DNA of 64,000 bases from CAVQZA01 sp963724805 (GCA_963724805.1 CAVRWA010000011.1:186001-250000); one strand, 5' to 3'; numbered from the stretch's first letter, positions 14,882 to 25,693 are shown. The notes: generated from the letters alone by a model not told the origin. Program-made: numbers and translations.

Positions 14882-17467
14882 ATGAGCGCCGATACCGCCC
14901 TCCGCGGGAACGTCCGCCTGCTCGGCAACCTGCTCGGTCGCGTGCTCGTCGAGCAGGAGGGCGAGCGGCTGCTCGAGCTCGAGGAGCGGATTCGCAGCCT
15001 CGCCCGCGCCGGTAGGCAGGGTGACGCGGCCGCCTCGGCCGAGCTGTCCGAGACCGTGCACGCGCTCCCGCCCGGGGAGCAGGCGACGATGCTGCGCGCG
15101 TTCGCCCTCTACTTCCAGCTCGCAAACATCGCCGAGCAGCACCACCGGATCCGCCGCCGCCGCGCCTCGGAGCGCGAGGGGCGCGTGCAGCGCGAGTCGC
15201 TCGCCGAGGCGCTCGCGCGGCTCGGCGACGCGGGGATCTCCGAGGAGGAGCTTCGGGCCGCGGCGGCGCGGGTCTCAGTCGAGCTCGTCCTCACGGCGCA
15301 CCCGACCGAGGCGACGCGGCGGACGATCCTCGCCTCGCACCAGCGGATCGCGGGGCTTCTACGGGCGCTCGACGACGCCGAGCTGACGCCCACGCGGCGC
15401 GCCGAGGTCGAGGATGCGCTCGCCGAGGAGATCACGATCCTGTGGCAGACCGACGAGGTGCGCTCGCGGCGCCCGCGCGTCGTCGACGAGATCCGACAGG
15501 GCCTCTGGTTCGTGGAGCGGGGCCTCTGGGAGGCCGCGCCGCGCCTGCTCGCAGCGTGGCGCCTGCGGTTGCCGGGCAGCCCGCTTCGCTTCGGGACCTG
15601 GATCGGGGCCGACCTCGACGGCAACCCCTCGGTCGGCCCCGACACGGTCGAGGAGGCGGTCGAGCGGGCCCACGCGCTCGCGCTCTCGCTCTATCGGCGC
15701 GAGGTGCGCGAGCTCGCCGTCGCTTGGGGGATGGCCGCCGGCGTGGCCGGGGCCGACCCGGCGGTCGGCGACGTTCCCGCGCTCGACCTCGAGCAGAACG
15801 CAGACGAGCCCTACCGGCGGCGGTTGACCGCGATCTGGGAGCGGCTCGGGGCCGACGAATATGGATCCGCGGCCGACCTCGCCGCGGAGCTCGAGCTCCT
15901 CGATCGGAGTCTCCGCGCGCACGGCGGCGCGCGCATCGCCGACGGAGGCCTGGCGGCGCTGCGGCGCCGACTCGACGTCTTCGGCCTCCACCTTGCGGCG
16001 CTGGAGCTTCGCGTGCACGCCCGCGCAGTGCGTGAGCCGGACGAGCGGCTGCGCGCCACTCTCGAGACGGCGGCGCGGATGCAAGTGCTCCACGGCCGGG
16101 AGGCGCTCGACACGCTGATCGTCTCGATGACGCACTCGGTCTCGGACGTCGAGGCGGCCGAGGCCCTGACGGCGGAGGCAGGGCTGGAGGTCAAGGTCGT
16201 GCCGCTGCTCGAGACGATCGACGACCTGCGCGGTGCCGGCACGCTCGCCGAGGAGCTGCTCGACCGGCGACCCCGTCCGGCGCTCGAGGTGATGGTCGGC
16301 TACTCCGACTCGGGCAAGGACGGCGGCTACCTCACGGCCAACTGGGAGATCTTCCGCGCGCAGGAGGACCTCGCCAGGATCGCAGCCGCCCGGGGCTGCG
16401 AGCTGACGGTGTTCCACGGCCGCGGCGGCAGCGCCGGGCGCGGGGGAGGGCCGACCCACGCGGCGATCCTCGCGCAGCCGCCGCATGCAGTCGACGGGCG
16501 GCTGAAGCTGACCGAGCAGGGCGAGACGATCTCGTTCAAGTACGGGCTGCCGGGGCTCGCGTACCGGAATCTCGAGGCGGCGGTCGCCGCGACGCTGCTC
16601 TCGGGGTTTCCGGACGAGGTCGGCGGCGAGGCGCCGGAGAGCGCCCGCGAGACCATGGCCGCGCTCTCGGAGCGTGCGTATCGCGCCTACCGCGAGCTCG
16701 TCTGGGAGGACGAGGCGTTCCCGCGCTTCTTCCGCAGCTTCACGCCGGTCGACGAGCTGGCGCTGCTCGAGATCGGCTCTCGGCCGGCGTCGCGCCCCGA
16801 GGCGGCCGCGGCGGTCGAGCTCGAGGCCCTGCGCGCGATCCCGTGGGTGTTCGCCTGGACGCAGACCCGCTGCATGCTCCCCGCCTGGTACGGCGCCGGT
16901 ACCGCGCTCGGCTCGGCGCCCGCCGACGAGCTGCGCCGCCTCTACCGGGGCTGGGCATTCTTCCGCGCGCTCGTCGAGAACCTCGAGATGACCCTCGCCA
17001 AGTCGAGCCTCGAGATCGCCGCGCAGTACCTGCCGCTCGTCCCCGACCACGACGAGGGCGAGCGCCTCTTCACGCTCCTCGCGGCCGAGCACGAGCGGAC
17101 GGTCGCCGCGGTGCTCGAGATCGTCGAGGCCGACCAGCTGCTCGACCGGCACCCCGCCCTCCAGCAGTCGATCCGGCTCCGGAACCCCTACGTCGACCCG
17201 ATGAACGCGATCCAGGTCGAGTTGCTGCGGCGGCACCGCGCCGGCGACGAGACGGCGCTCCGTCCGCTGCTGCGCTCGGTCGACGGGGATCGCGGCCGGG
17301 CTCCGGAACACGGGTTAGCAGCACAGACTGGGGGTCAGACCCCGGACCTGCCCTGCTGGGACGGGACACGGTCGATCTGCCGCAGTTTGGCCAATGCCCA
17401 TTCCTGTGACACGTGCGGAAATGACCGGCTTGCGGACGAGTTGTCACGCTTTCGGTTCGGGGTCTGA
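14882..17467 (+). CDS. ppc: Phosphoenolpyruvate carboxylase, last residues frameshifted
   Basis: Fixes bicarbonate onto PEP to give oxaloacetate, replenishing the TCA cycle. Start ATG 14882. Catalytic landmarks are intact: VLTAHPTEATRRTIL (His), GYSDSGKDGGYLTANWE (Lys) and FHGRGGSAGRGGGPTH (Arg loop), plus the C-terminal NPYVDPMNAIQVELL. The normal C-terminus should read VDGIAAGLRNTG and stop. Here GGGG at 17285-17288 shifts the frame, so the read-through ends 50 residues later inside a repeat element. Dropping one G restores IAAGLRNTG and a TAG at 17316-17318. The true gene is probably 14882-17318, about 811 aa, somewhat shorter than the E. coli enzyme. Confidence 0.93.
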   Translation: MSADTALRGNVRLLGNLLGRVLVEQEGERLLELEERIRSLARAGRQGDAAASAELSETVHALPPGEQATMLRAFALYFQLANIAEQHHRIRRRRASEREGRVQRESLAEALARLGDAGISEEELRAAAARVSVELVLTAHPTEATRRTILASHQRIAGLLRALDDAELTPTRRAEVEDALAEEITILWQTDEVRSRRPRVVDEIRQGLWFVERGLWEAAPRLLAAWRLRLPGSPLRFGTWIGADLDGNPSVGPDTVEEAVERAHALALSLYRREVRELAVAWGMAAGVAGADPAVGDVPALDLEQNADEPYRRRLTAIWERLGADEYGSAADLAAELELLDRSLRAHGGARIADGGLAALRRRLDVFGLHLAALELRVHARAVREPDERLRATLETAARMQVLHGREALDTLIVSMTHSVSDVEAAEALTAEAGLEVKVVPLLETIDDLRGAGTLAEELLDRRPRPALEVMVGYSDSGKDGGYLTANWEIFRAQEDLARIAAARGCELTVFHGRGGSAGRGGGPTHAAILAQPPHAVDGRLKLTEQGETISFKYGLPGLAYRNLEAAVAATLLSGFPDEVGGEAPESARETMAALSERAYRAYRELVWEDEAFPRFFRSFTPVDELALLEIGSRPASRPEAAAAVELEALRAIPWVFAWTQTRCMLPAWYGAGTALGSAPADELRRLYRGWAFFRALVENLEMTLAKSSLEIAAQYLPLVPDHDEGERLFTLLAAEHERTVAAVLEIVEADQLLDRHPALQQSIRLRNPYVDPMNAIQVELLRRHRAGDETALRPLLRSVDGDRGRAPEHGLAAQTGGQTPDLPCWDGTRSICRSLANAHSCDTCGNDRLADELSRFRFGV

Positions 17468-17471
17468 CCCC
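17331..17471 (+). repeat. REP-like element bounded by GGGGTCAGACCCC palindromes, copy 1
   Basis: A 141-bp segment beginning with GGGGTCAGACCCC (17331-17343) and ending with its reverse complement GGGGTCTGACCCC (17459-17471). The two ends can pair, and each is itself nearly palindromic around one central base. The interior is less GC-rich than the neighbouring genes and codes for nothing I recognise. It fills the gap between ppc and the phosphoesterase gene. A second element with the same ends lies at 47513-47629. Confidence 0.75.
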
Positions 17472-17503
17472 TGACGAGTCCGTTGTGGACCGCGCTGTTC
17501 GGG

Positions 17504-18301
17504 CTAGCGCAGCGGGAACGAGCGCGCCGCCGTCTCGGCCCAGCTCTCGCCGCGCCAGACGTAGGTGTGCACGGTGAGCGTTCGCCCGTCCGTCTCGTGG
17601 ACGTGGAGCCCGCGCGCCTCGCCGTCCCGGTGCGGACGCGGGCGGCCGAGGCCGGGGGCGGTCGCGGCGATCAGCGCCGGGTCGGTGGCGGCCGCGGCCA
17701 GGAAGTCCCGCCGCTCGCCCACCTCCGCCTGGTGGGTGTGCCCACCGAGGATCAGCTGCGTGCCGGCGGCGGCGAGCCTGGCCAGTACCTCGTCTCGGCG
17801 TGCCACGGTCCTCTTCCGCGTCCGCCACGGCGCTCCGAGCAGGTGATGGTGGAGCACGGCGACGCGGAGCGCGCCCTCCGGGGCCTCGCGAAGGCGCGCC
17901 GCGGCGCGCTCGAGCGCCGCCGTGCCGAGCCCGCCCGACTGGTGGCGCCACGGGCGCACCGAGTTCAGCCCGACGACGTGGAAGGCGGGCGAGCTGTGCA
18001 CCGGCTCGGCCGTCCCCCAGAGCCGCTCGAACTCGTCCCACGGCCTCGTGAAGCGGGCCGGAAAGGTGTACGGGATGTCGTGGTTCCCCGGCACGGCGAG
18101 CACCGGCGGGCCCAGCTCTGCGAGAAACGCATGCGCGCGCTCGTGCTGGTCGCGGCGGCCGCGATGGGTGAGGTCGCCGCTCGCGACGACGAGCTCCGGG
18201 CCCAGCTCGGCCGCGAGCGCGGTCAGCGCGGGGCCGAGCTCCGGCTCCTCGCGCTTGCCCATGTGGAGGTCGGAGAGATGGAGGATCCGGGCGGGCGGCA
18301 T
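17504..18301 (-). CDS. Calcineurin-like metallophosphoesterase
   Basis: 265-aa cytosolic phosphoesterase with the full set of dimetal motifs in order: HLSDLHMG near residue 7, SGDLTHRG near 41, PGNHDIPY near 70, VLHHHLLG near 150 and GGHTHQAE near 187. It is close to the Icc/CpdA group (cyclic nucleotide phosphodiesterase-like) but the substrate cannot be decided from sequence. No signal peptide. A TAGAGT hexamer on the minus strand (18318 to 18313) lies 11 bases before the ATG. It is divergent from the small gene at 18348. Confidence 0.88.
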   Translation of the reverse strand: MPPARILHLSDLHMGKREEPELGPALTALAAELGPELVVASGDLTHRGRRDQHERAHAFLAELGPPVLAVPGNHDIPYTFPARFTRPWDEFERLWGTAEPVHSSPAFHVVGLNSVRPWRHQSGGLGTAALERAAARLREAPEGALRVAVLHHHLLGAPWRTRKRTVARRDEVLARLAAAGTQLILGGHTHQAEVGERRDFLAAAATDPALIAATAPGLGRPRPHRDGEARGLHVHETDGRTLTVHTYVWRGESWAETAARSFPLR

Positions 18302-18347
18302 GGTCGCGGGGCACTCTACGTCCCCGGGCGCCTCTATAGTTCCCGCG

Positions 18348-18584
18348 ATGGACGAGTCGGCCGAGATCTTCGACGACCTCTACCTCGGCATCCGCGCCGG
18401 CGGCGCGATGCGCAAGCAGCGGCGCGGCGAGCCGCTCACGGCCGAGGAGCAGGAGGCTCTCGGCCGCTGGCAGCGGCTCTCGGCGTGGCGGAAGTCGGTC
18501 GCGATCGGCAGCTTCGCGATCGGCACCTTCGGGCTCGGCTTCACCCTCGGCGGCCTGGTCTTCGGCCGCTGGCGCAAGGCGTAG
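18348..18584 (+). CDS. Small single-pass membrane protein, unknown function
   Basis: 78 aa. Residues 1-48 are charged and helical (MDESAEIFDDLYLGIRAGGA, then RRGEPLTAEEQEALGRW); residues 52-72 form one hydrophobic, Gly-rich segment (VAIGSFAIGTFGLGFTLGGLVF) followed by a short basic end. TATAGT at 18335-18340 is a good -10 seven bases before the ATG, with no Shine-Dalgarno sequence. I do not recognise the family. The next gene, 34 bases on, encodes another membrane protein and may be co-transcribed. Confidence 0.7.
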   Translation: MDESAEIFDDLYLGIRAGGAMRKQRRGEPLTAEEQEALGRWQRLSAWRKSVAIGSFAIGTFGLGFTLGGLVFGRWRKA

Positions 18585-18618
18585 CAGGAACGACTTCGGG
18601 CCTGCCGAAGGCGGTCCG

Positions 18619-19035
18619 GTGCCCGCGACTCCCGAGGAACAGGTCCGTCTGCACGAGCGGCGCCATGCGGTCGTGCTCGCGGGCTCGTTCGTGCGCGCGC
18701 TCGCCCTCGCCTTCGCCGGGCTGGTCGTGCTCTGGCTCGGCTGGCCGTTCTCACCGGCCGGGGCAGCGCTCCTCGTCCTCGGGGCGCTGCTCGCGGTGCG
18801 TGCCGTCTGGCGCTGGGAGCGGACGCTCGTCGTCGTCACGTCCGAGAAGCTCCTCGTCGTCGACGGCACGCTGCGGCGCCGTGCCGCGGCCGTCCGCCTG
18901 AGCAGGGTCGGCGCGGTCGAGCTCGAGCAGTCGCTGCCGGGCCGGCTGCTCGGCTACGGGACCGTGACCGCCGGCGGGCTCGAGATCGACTACGTCGCGC
19001 GCCCGCGCGAGCTGGCAAGACTTCTCGAGGGCTAG
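18619..19035 (+). CDS. Bacterial PH-domain membrane protein
   Basis: 138 aa from GTG 18619. Two hydrophobic segments (about residues 22-45 and 48-62) are followed by a short beta-rich domain: ERTLVVVTSEKLLVVDGTL, then AVRLSRVGAVELEQSLPGRLLGYGTVTAGG and IDYVARPRELARLL. This is the pattern of bPH_2 (YdbT-like) domains, in which the V-T-x-x-(R/K)-(L/V) strand and the G-x-G-T-(V/L) turn are typical. The function of this family is unclear. A hairpin follows the stop. Confidence 0.75.
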   Translation: MPATPEEQVRLHERRHAVVLAGSFVRALALAFAGLVVLWLGWPFSPAGAALLVLGALLAVRAVWRWERTLVVVTSEKLLVVDGTLRRRAAAVRLSRVGAVELEQSLPGRLLGYGTVTAGGLEIDYVARPRELARLLEG

Positions 19036-19037
19036 AT

Positions 19038-19077
19038 GGTTGATGCCATGCCCGGGCGGGCAGGTGTGGCATCAGCC
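19038..19077. terminator. Hairpin between convergent genes
   Basis: GGTTGATGCCA (19038-19048) can pair with TGGCATCAGCC (19067-19077), with one G-T pair, around an 18-base loop. It sits exactly between the convergent ends of the PH-domain gene and the MarR gene and can act on both strands. Confidence 0.6.
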
Positions 19078-19083
19078 GTCTAG

Positions 19084-19548
19084 CTACCCGCAGGAGGTCG
19101 CGTCGGCCGAGCGGACGGGAAGGTTCCCGAGCAGCTCGCGCAGCTGGTCGAGCTGCGCGTCGTCGAATCGGTCGACGAAGAGCTCGCCGACGCCGCGCAG
19201 GTGGGTGGGGCGCGCCTCGCGCACCTTGGCGTGGCCCGCCTCGGTCAGCACCGCGTAGATCACGCGCCGGTCCGACGGGCAGGCCTCGCGCCTGACCAGG
19301 CCCGCCTCCTCGAGCCCGGCGAGCAGGCGCGTCACGCCCGAGCGGGTCAGGACGACGGTGTTGGTGAGGTCGGATGGGCGCATCATCCCGTTCGGCGCCC
19401 GAGAGAGGTGGATCAGCACCTCGAAGTCGTGCAGTGTCAGGCCGTGCGCAGCGATCAGGTCGGCGTCGAGCCGGCGCGTGATCGCAGAGTGGCTGCGCAG
19501 GAACAGGCGCCAGGCCTCGAGCTTGTCGGTCAGGATCTCAGTCGCCAT
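19084..19548 (-). CDS. MarR-family transcriptional regulator
   Basis: 154-aa dimeric winged-helix regulator. Start ATG 19548. Residues 30-100 contain the MarR winged helix: HDFEVLIHLSRAP, MRPSDLTNTVVLTRSGVTRLL (recognition helix) and RREACPSDRRVIYAVLTEAG (wing with the DxRx motif). The gene begins 11 bases inside the end of the dienelactone hydrolase gene, so the two are co-transcribed with the hydrolase first. It probably controls this operon in response to a phenolic or similar ligand, which is an inference from the family. Confidence 0.9.
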   Translation of the reverse strand: MATEILTDKLEAWRLFLRSHSAITRRLDADLIAAHGLTLHDFEVLIHLSRAPNGMMRPSDLTNTVVLTRSGVTRLLAGLEEAGLVRREACPSDRRVIYAVLTEAGHAKVREARPTHLRGVGELFVDRFDDAQLDQLRELLGNLPVRSADATSCG

Positions 19549-20305
19549 CGCTGTGATTCTCGATGAAGGCCAGGACGCGGCTCCAGGCGTTCGCGGAGGC
19601 GTCAGCGTACTCCTCGTACCGGCGGTCGAAGAAGCTGTGCGGGGCGCCGTCGTACGTGACGATCTCGTGCTCGACCCCCGCGGCGCTGAGCGCCTCGTCG
19701 AACTCGGCGTTGAGCTCGCGCGTGATGTTCTCGTCGTCACCGGCCTGAAGGGCGAGGATCGGCGCCTCGATCATGCCCGCCAGCTGCGTCGGGCCCGGCA
19801 GGTCGTTGCGCGGGCCCGGGTTGCCGTAGAAGCCGACCGCGCCGGCGAGGCCGTGCCCACCCGCCGCCGAGAGCCACGAGTTGCGGCCGCCGAAGCAGAA
19901 GCCGACGGTGAAGACCGCACTGCACGAGCCGCCTGTGGGCGAGCGAAGGTACTCCACCGCCGCAGCGACGTCGGCCTGGATCCCCTCGGGAGTCGTCAGG
20001 GCGACGTGCTCCATGTACTCGAAGTCCTCGTCGCGCTTGGCGACTCCGGCGGTGCGACCGAAGTAGTCGATCGCGACCGCGTTGGAGCCGCGCTCCGCGA
20101 AGCGGAGCGCGAGCTCCTCGTAGAAGCGATAGAGGCCCCGGACGTCGGGCAGCACGACGACGCCCACGGCGGACCGCTCGTCCGGCACGGCGACGAACGC
20201 CGCGAAGCGGATGCCGTCCCGGGACTCGAGAGTGAGGTCGTCGTGTGAGACCGCAGCCCCTCTGATCGCCGGGATCGGCGGGACGGAGTCGAGCTCGAAG
20301 CACAT
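19538..20305 (-). CDS. Dienelactone hydrolase family protein
   Basis: 255-aa alpha/beta hydrolase with Cys nucleophile. The triad of the dienelactone hydrolase family is visible: FCFGGRNS (Cys), LQAGDDENI (Asp) and YDGAPHSFFDRR (His). Related enzymes open the lactone ring in the chloroaromatic pathway, but many family members act on other esters, so the substrate is open. I start it at ATG 20305; a TATGGT hexamer on the minus strand (20320 to 20315) lies nine bases upstream, and the TTG at 20332 would lie upstream of that box. It is the first gene of a two-gene operon with marR. Confidence 0.88.
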   Translation of the reverse strand: MCFELDSVPPIPAIRGAAVSHDDLTLESRDGIRFAAFVAVPDERSAVGVVVLPDVRGLYRFYEELALRFAERGSNAVAIDYFGRTAGVAKRDEDFEYMEHVALTTPEGIQADVAAAVEYLRSPTGGSCSAVFTVGFCFGGRNSWLSAAGGHGLAGAVGFYGNPGPRNDLPGPTQLAGMIEAPILALQAGDDENITRELNAEFDEALSAAGVEHEIVTYDGAPHSFFDRRYEEYADASANAWSRVLAFIENHSDGD

Positions 20306-20461
20306 CTCCGGCCCACCATAGCGGCTGGGCAACTCTTAGTCTCGTCTTACGTCAACGTGTTTGGCTGAGGGTGCCGGCCGGTTGCGCAGCCCTCCTGGGG
20401 GGTCGAGCCACAGCGTCTCTCCTTCGCTCGCGCACCGGTCGGCCCATCGACGGGATCCGGC

Positions 20462-20490
20462 TGGACGAACGTACGTTCGACCGGTACAAT
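20462..20490 (+). promoter_or_regulatory. uvrA promoter
   Basis: TGGACG (20462-20467) and TACAAT (20485-20490) with a 17-bp spacer. The expected transcription start is at about 20497-20501, on the ATG at 20501, which makes the transcript leaderless and argues against the ATG at 20489 that lies in the -10 box. Confidence 0.6.
20466..20479 (+). promoter_or_regulatory. LexA-like SOS box in the uvrA promoter
   Basis: CGAACGTACGTTCG is a perfect 14-bp palindrome and matches the Gram-positive and mycobacterial LexA site CGAAC-N4-GTTCG. It sits between the -35 and -10 boxes of uvrA, where LexA would block RNA polymerase. The outer bases extend the right half to GTTCGA. No similar site was noticed elsewhere in the window. 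Confidence 0.8.
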
Positions 20491-20500
20491 GACCTCGCGC

Positions 20501-23335
<2,835 letters not shown>

Positions 23336-23393
23336 GCGGTGTTCACTCGGACGGGGGAGCGCGCCCACGCACGCGGAGGTCGATTACCGCCGT

Positions 23394-24107
23394 ATGCGGC
23401 GGGTTCTGGCGCTCCTCTTGCTCGTGGCCTCGGCAGTCATGCTGGCGGGCTGCGCAGGGCCGGACGGCCAGAAGGCGGCCGACCTCCTCCTTCAGGCCGA
23501 CGCCGCGCAGAAGGCGCTCACGTCGGAGCAGTTCTCGATGCGGATGAACATGAGCGCGGTCGGGCAGACCGTCGCGATGCAGATGGCCGGTGGTGGCTAC
23601 CTCAAGGGTGCGCAGGCCGGCGACGTCTACATCATGATGTCGGGGCAGAGCCCGGACGGGAAGTCGATGGACGCGACCATCGTGAAGCGCGGCGACCTGG
23701 TCACGGTGAGCGCGGACGGTCAGACCCAGACCCTGTCGGCCGCGCAGGCCCAGCAGCAGTACGGGAGTCAGATCCAGTCGATGGCGAACGGCGGCTTCAA
23801 CTTCGCGAAGTACGTGAAGAGCGTGAAGGTGTCGGAGACCACGCTTCCGAACGGCGACGAGGCCGACCAGATCGTGGGCGTGCTGGACACGCAGGGCGCC
23901 GCGGGCTCGCTCGGCAAGGATCTCGGGCTCGGCAGCCTGGCCCACCTCGACGACACCCGCGCAGTGCTGACGATCTCCCGCAAGACCCACCTCGTGACCG
24001 CTGCTCTGATCGACATGAGCATGGAGTTCCTCGGCAAGAAGATGACGATCAGCCTCACGTACGGGCTCACCGGCGTGAACGTGCCGATCAACTTTCCACG
24101 CGCCTAG
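23394..24107 (+). CDS. Putative lipoprotein, LppX/LprG-like
   Basis: 237 aa with a lipoprotein signal (hydrophobic residues 5-17, lipobox LAGC with Cys 20). The mature part reads like an amphipathic beta sheet: FSMRMNMSAVGQTVAMQMAG, then DVYIMMSGQSPDGKSMDATI and VTAALIDMSMEF, with alternating hydrophobic residues and long strands. This resembles the mycobacterial LppX/LprG/LprF family of lipid-carrying lipoproteins, but I am not certain of the family. Its TAG stop (24105-24107) is formed by the first bases of a MITE-like element, so the original C-terminus may have been different. Confidence 0.7.
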   Translation: MRRVLALLLLVASAVMLAGCAGPDGQKAADLLLQADAAQKALTSEQFSMRMNMSAVGQTVAMQMAGGGYLKGAQAGDVYIMMSGQSPDGKSMDATIVKRGDLVTVSADGQTQTLSAAQAQQQYGSQIQSMANGGFNFAKYVKSVKVSETTLPNGDEADQIVGVLDTQGAAGSLGKDLGLGSLAHLDDTRAVLTISRKTHLVTAALIDMSMEFLGKKMTISLTYGLTGVNVPINFPRA

Positions 24108-24270
24108 TGCCCCTTCCAGTAATGCCGCCTAGCTTGTGGGTCGCGAGCACCAAGCGATGCAAGGACGCAGGTCGCGCCGATAGTCAGGACTATCGGCGCG
24201 ACTGAGGACGCGGCAGCGCGCCGCGTGATCGCGGGCCAGAAGCGGACATGTATTGCTGGATGGGGCACTA
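24105..24270. mobile_element. MITE-like element, copy 1 (166 bp)
   Basis: Terminal inverted repeats TAGTGCCCCTTCCAGTAAT and, read inward from the right end, TAGTGCCCCATCCAGCAAT flank a non-coding core. The core has a perfect 14-bp inverted repeat, 24172-24185 against 24188-24201, with a two-base loop. Both ends carry TA, consistent with a TA target duplication as made by IS630/Tc1-mariner-type transposases; that assignment is inference. Copy 2 at 55605-55770 has the same length and differs at about 11 positions by eye. No transposase gene is in the window. It lies between convergent genes and provides both of their stop codons. Confidence 0.85.
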
Positions 24271-24744
24271 ACCGAGCGTGAAGCGGCGCCGCTCGGCCCA
24301 GCGGCCGTCGGGACCCTCCTCGAGCCAGGTGACGGCTTCGGCGCGACAGCGGATCGGGAGCGCTGCGCCGATCCGCCGCTTGTCGTCGTCCGGCACGTCC
24401 TGACCGACCGTGACGTGCGGCACGATCGTTTCGTGCGTCCCGCCGTAGGGTGGGTGGTCCGGATAGCGGGCGGCGAGCGCCTCGACCAGGCGGACGAAGG
24501 GCTCGGCCGGCTCGGGCTCGAGATAGAGGGTCGAGTCCGGGAACGACGCCGTCCCGATGAGCTCGAAGTCGAACGGCGGGGCCGCGGCGAACAGCGCCTC
24601 GAGCCCGGACTCGTCGTCGCCGAAGGGGAAGACGAGCGTCACGTGGGAAGGAGCGCCCATCGCGCCGGCGGCGTCGTAGCGCGCCCGGAGGCGGCCGATC
24701 AGCGGCTCGACCTCCGGCACCACGATTACGAGCGCGGTACGCAT
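24268..24744 (-). CDS. 2'-5' RNA ligase / cyclic phosphodiesterase superfamily protein
   Basis: 158 aa with the two H-x-T/S motifs that define the 2H phosphoesterase superfamily: SHVTLVFPF near residue 37 and PHVTVGQDV near 113. Members hydrolyse or ligate 2',5' or cyclic phosphate ends of RNA, or cyclic nucleotides; which applies here is unknown. I start it at ATG 24744 (MRTALVIVVPE); a TACCGT hexamer on the minus strand (24757 to 24752) is seven bases upstream. Its TAG stop lies in the right end of the MITE-like element. It is divergent from the VOC gene, with overlapping promoter elements. Confidence 0.8.
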   Translation of the reverse strand: MRTALVIVVPEVEPLIGRLRARYDAAGAMGAPSHVTLVFPFGDDESGLEALFAAAPPFDFELIGTASFPDSTLYLEPEPAEPFVRLVEALAARYPDHPPYGGTHETIVPHVTVGQDVPDDDKRRIGAALPIRCRAEAVTWLEEGPDGRWAERRRFTLG

Positions 24745-24751
24745 ATCCCGA

Positions 24752-24761
24752 ACGGTAACGT
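24752..24761. promoter_or_regulatory. Overlapping divergent -10 boxes
   Basis: Plus strand TAACGT (24756-24761) lies seven bases before ATG 24769. Minus strand TACCGT (24757 to 24752) lies seven bases before ATG 24744. The two boxes overlap in a 24-base intergenic gap, so both genes should be leaderless and the two promoters may exclude each other. Confidence 0.5.
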
Positions 24762-24768
24762 TGAGCGC

Positions 24769-25689
24769 ATGGCGATGAGACTCGATGGGCTCCACCACAT
24801 CACGGCGATCACCGGTGACGCACCGGGCAACGTCGACTTCTATGCGCGGGTGCTCGGCCTACGGATGGTGAAGAAGACCGTCAACCAGGACGACCCCACC
24901 GTGTACCACCTCTTCTACGCCGACGAGCTCGGCAGCCCGGGCAGCGACATCACCTTCTTCGAGTACCCGGGCGCCCGCCGCGGCCGGCCGGGAGCGGGGA
25001 TGGTGCACCGCGTGCTCTGGCGCGTCGCTTCCGAGGACGCGCTCGCCTTCTGGGAGGAGCGGCTGAGCGGGGAGGGGGTCTCGACACGGCGGCAGACCGG
25101 TTCGCTGCGGTTCTCCGACCTCGAAGGCCTCGCGCACGAGCTCCTGGTGGACGACAGCGGCGACGACCCGCTCGTGGCCCGGCACTCCGAGATCCCCGAC
25201 GGGCTCGCGCTCCGGGGCTTCGCCGGGGTGCGGGCGTTCAGCGCTGAGCCCGAGCGCAGTCGCCCGTTCCTCGAGGGCACGCTCGGCTTCGCCGCGGACG
25301 GCGCAGGCTGGGAGGTGCGCGGCGAGCATCGCGGTTCGACGTACGCCTACGATGCGCCGCCGCCCGAGCGCGGGATCCCGGGCGCCGGCACGATCCATCA
25401 CGTCGCCTGGTCGACGACGATGGACGATCACGAAGCCTGGCACGAGCGGGTCGCAGGCGCGGGGGCGCTGCCCTCGCCGATCATCGACCGCTTCTGGTTC
25501 CGCTCGATCTACTTCCGCGAGCCGAGCGGCGTCCTCTTCGAGCTCGCCACGCTCGGGCCCGGCTTCACCGCCGACGAGCCGCTCGAGACGCTCGGGCAGG
25601 CGCTCACGCTGCCTCCCGCGTTCGAGCACCTGCGGCCGCAGCTCGAGGAGGTCCTCACACCTCTGCCCGAGGTGACGCGAGTAGGCTGA
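24769..25689 (+). CDS. VOC-family (glyoxalase-fold) ring-cleaving dioxygenase-like protein
   Basis: 306-aa protein with two tandem vicinal-oxygen-chelate modules. Metal-ligand candidates are visible: LDGLHHITAITGD near residue 4, HRVLWRVAS near 83, IHHVAWSTTMDDHEAW near 212 and FELATLGPGFT near 262, giving the two His and one Glu pattern. The opening VDFYARVLGLRMVKKTVNQDD and the YLFYAD-like strand are typical of PcpA/LinE/MhqO-type hydroquinone dioxygenases. The substrate is not decidable here. The ATG at 24775 is an alternative start. Confidence 0.85.
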   Translation: MAMRLDGLHHITAITGDAPGNVDFYARVLGLRMVKKTVNQDDPTVYHLFYADELGSPGSDITFFEYPGARRGRPGAGMVHRVLWRVASEDALAFWEERLSGEGVSTRRQTGSLRFSDLEGLAHELLVDDSGDDPLVARHSEIPDGLALRGFAGVRAFSAEPERSRPFLEGTLGFAADGAGWEVRGEHRGSTYAYDAPPPERGIPGAGTIHHVAWSTTMDDHEAWHERVAGAGALPSPIIDRFWFRSIYFREPSGVLFELATLGPGFTADEPLETLGQALTLPPAFEHLRPQLEEVLTPLPEVTRVG

Positions 25690-25693
25690 GCCC

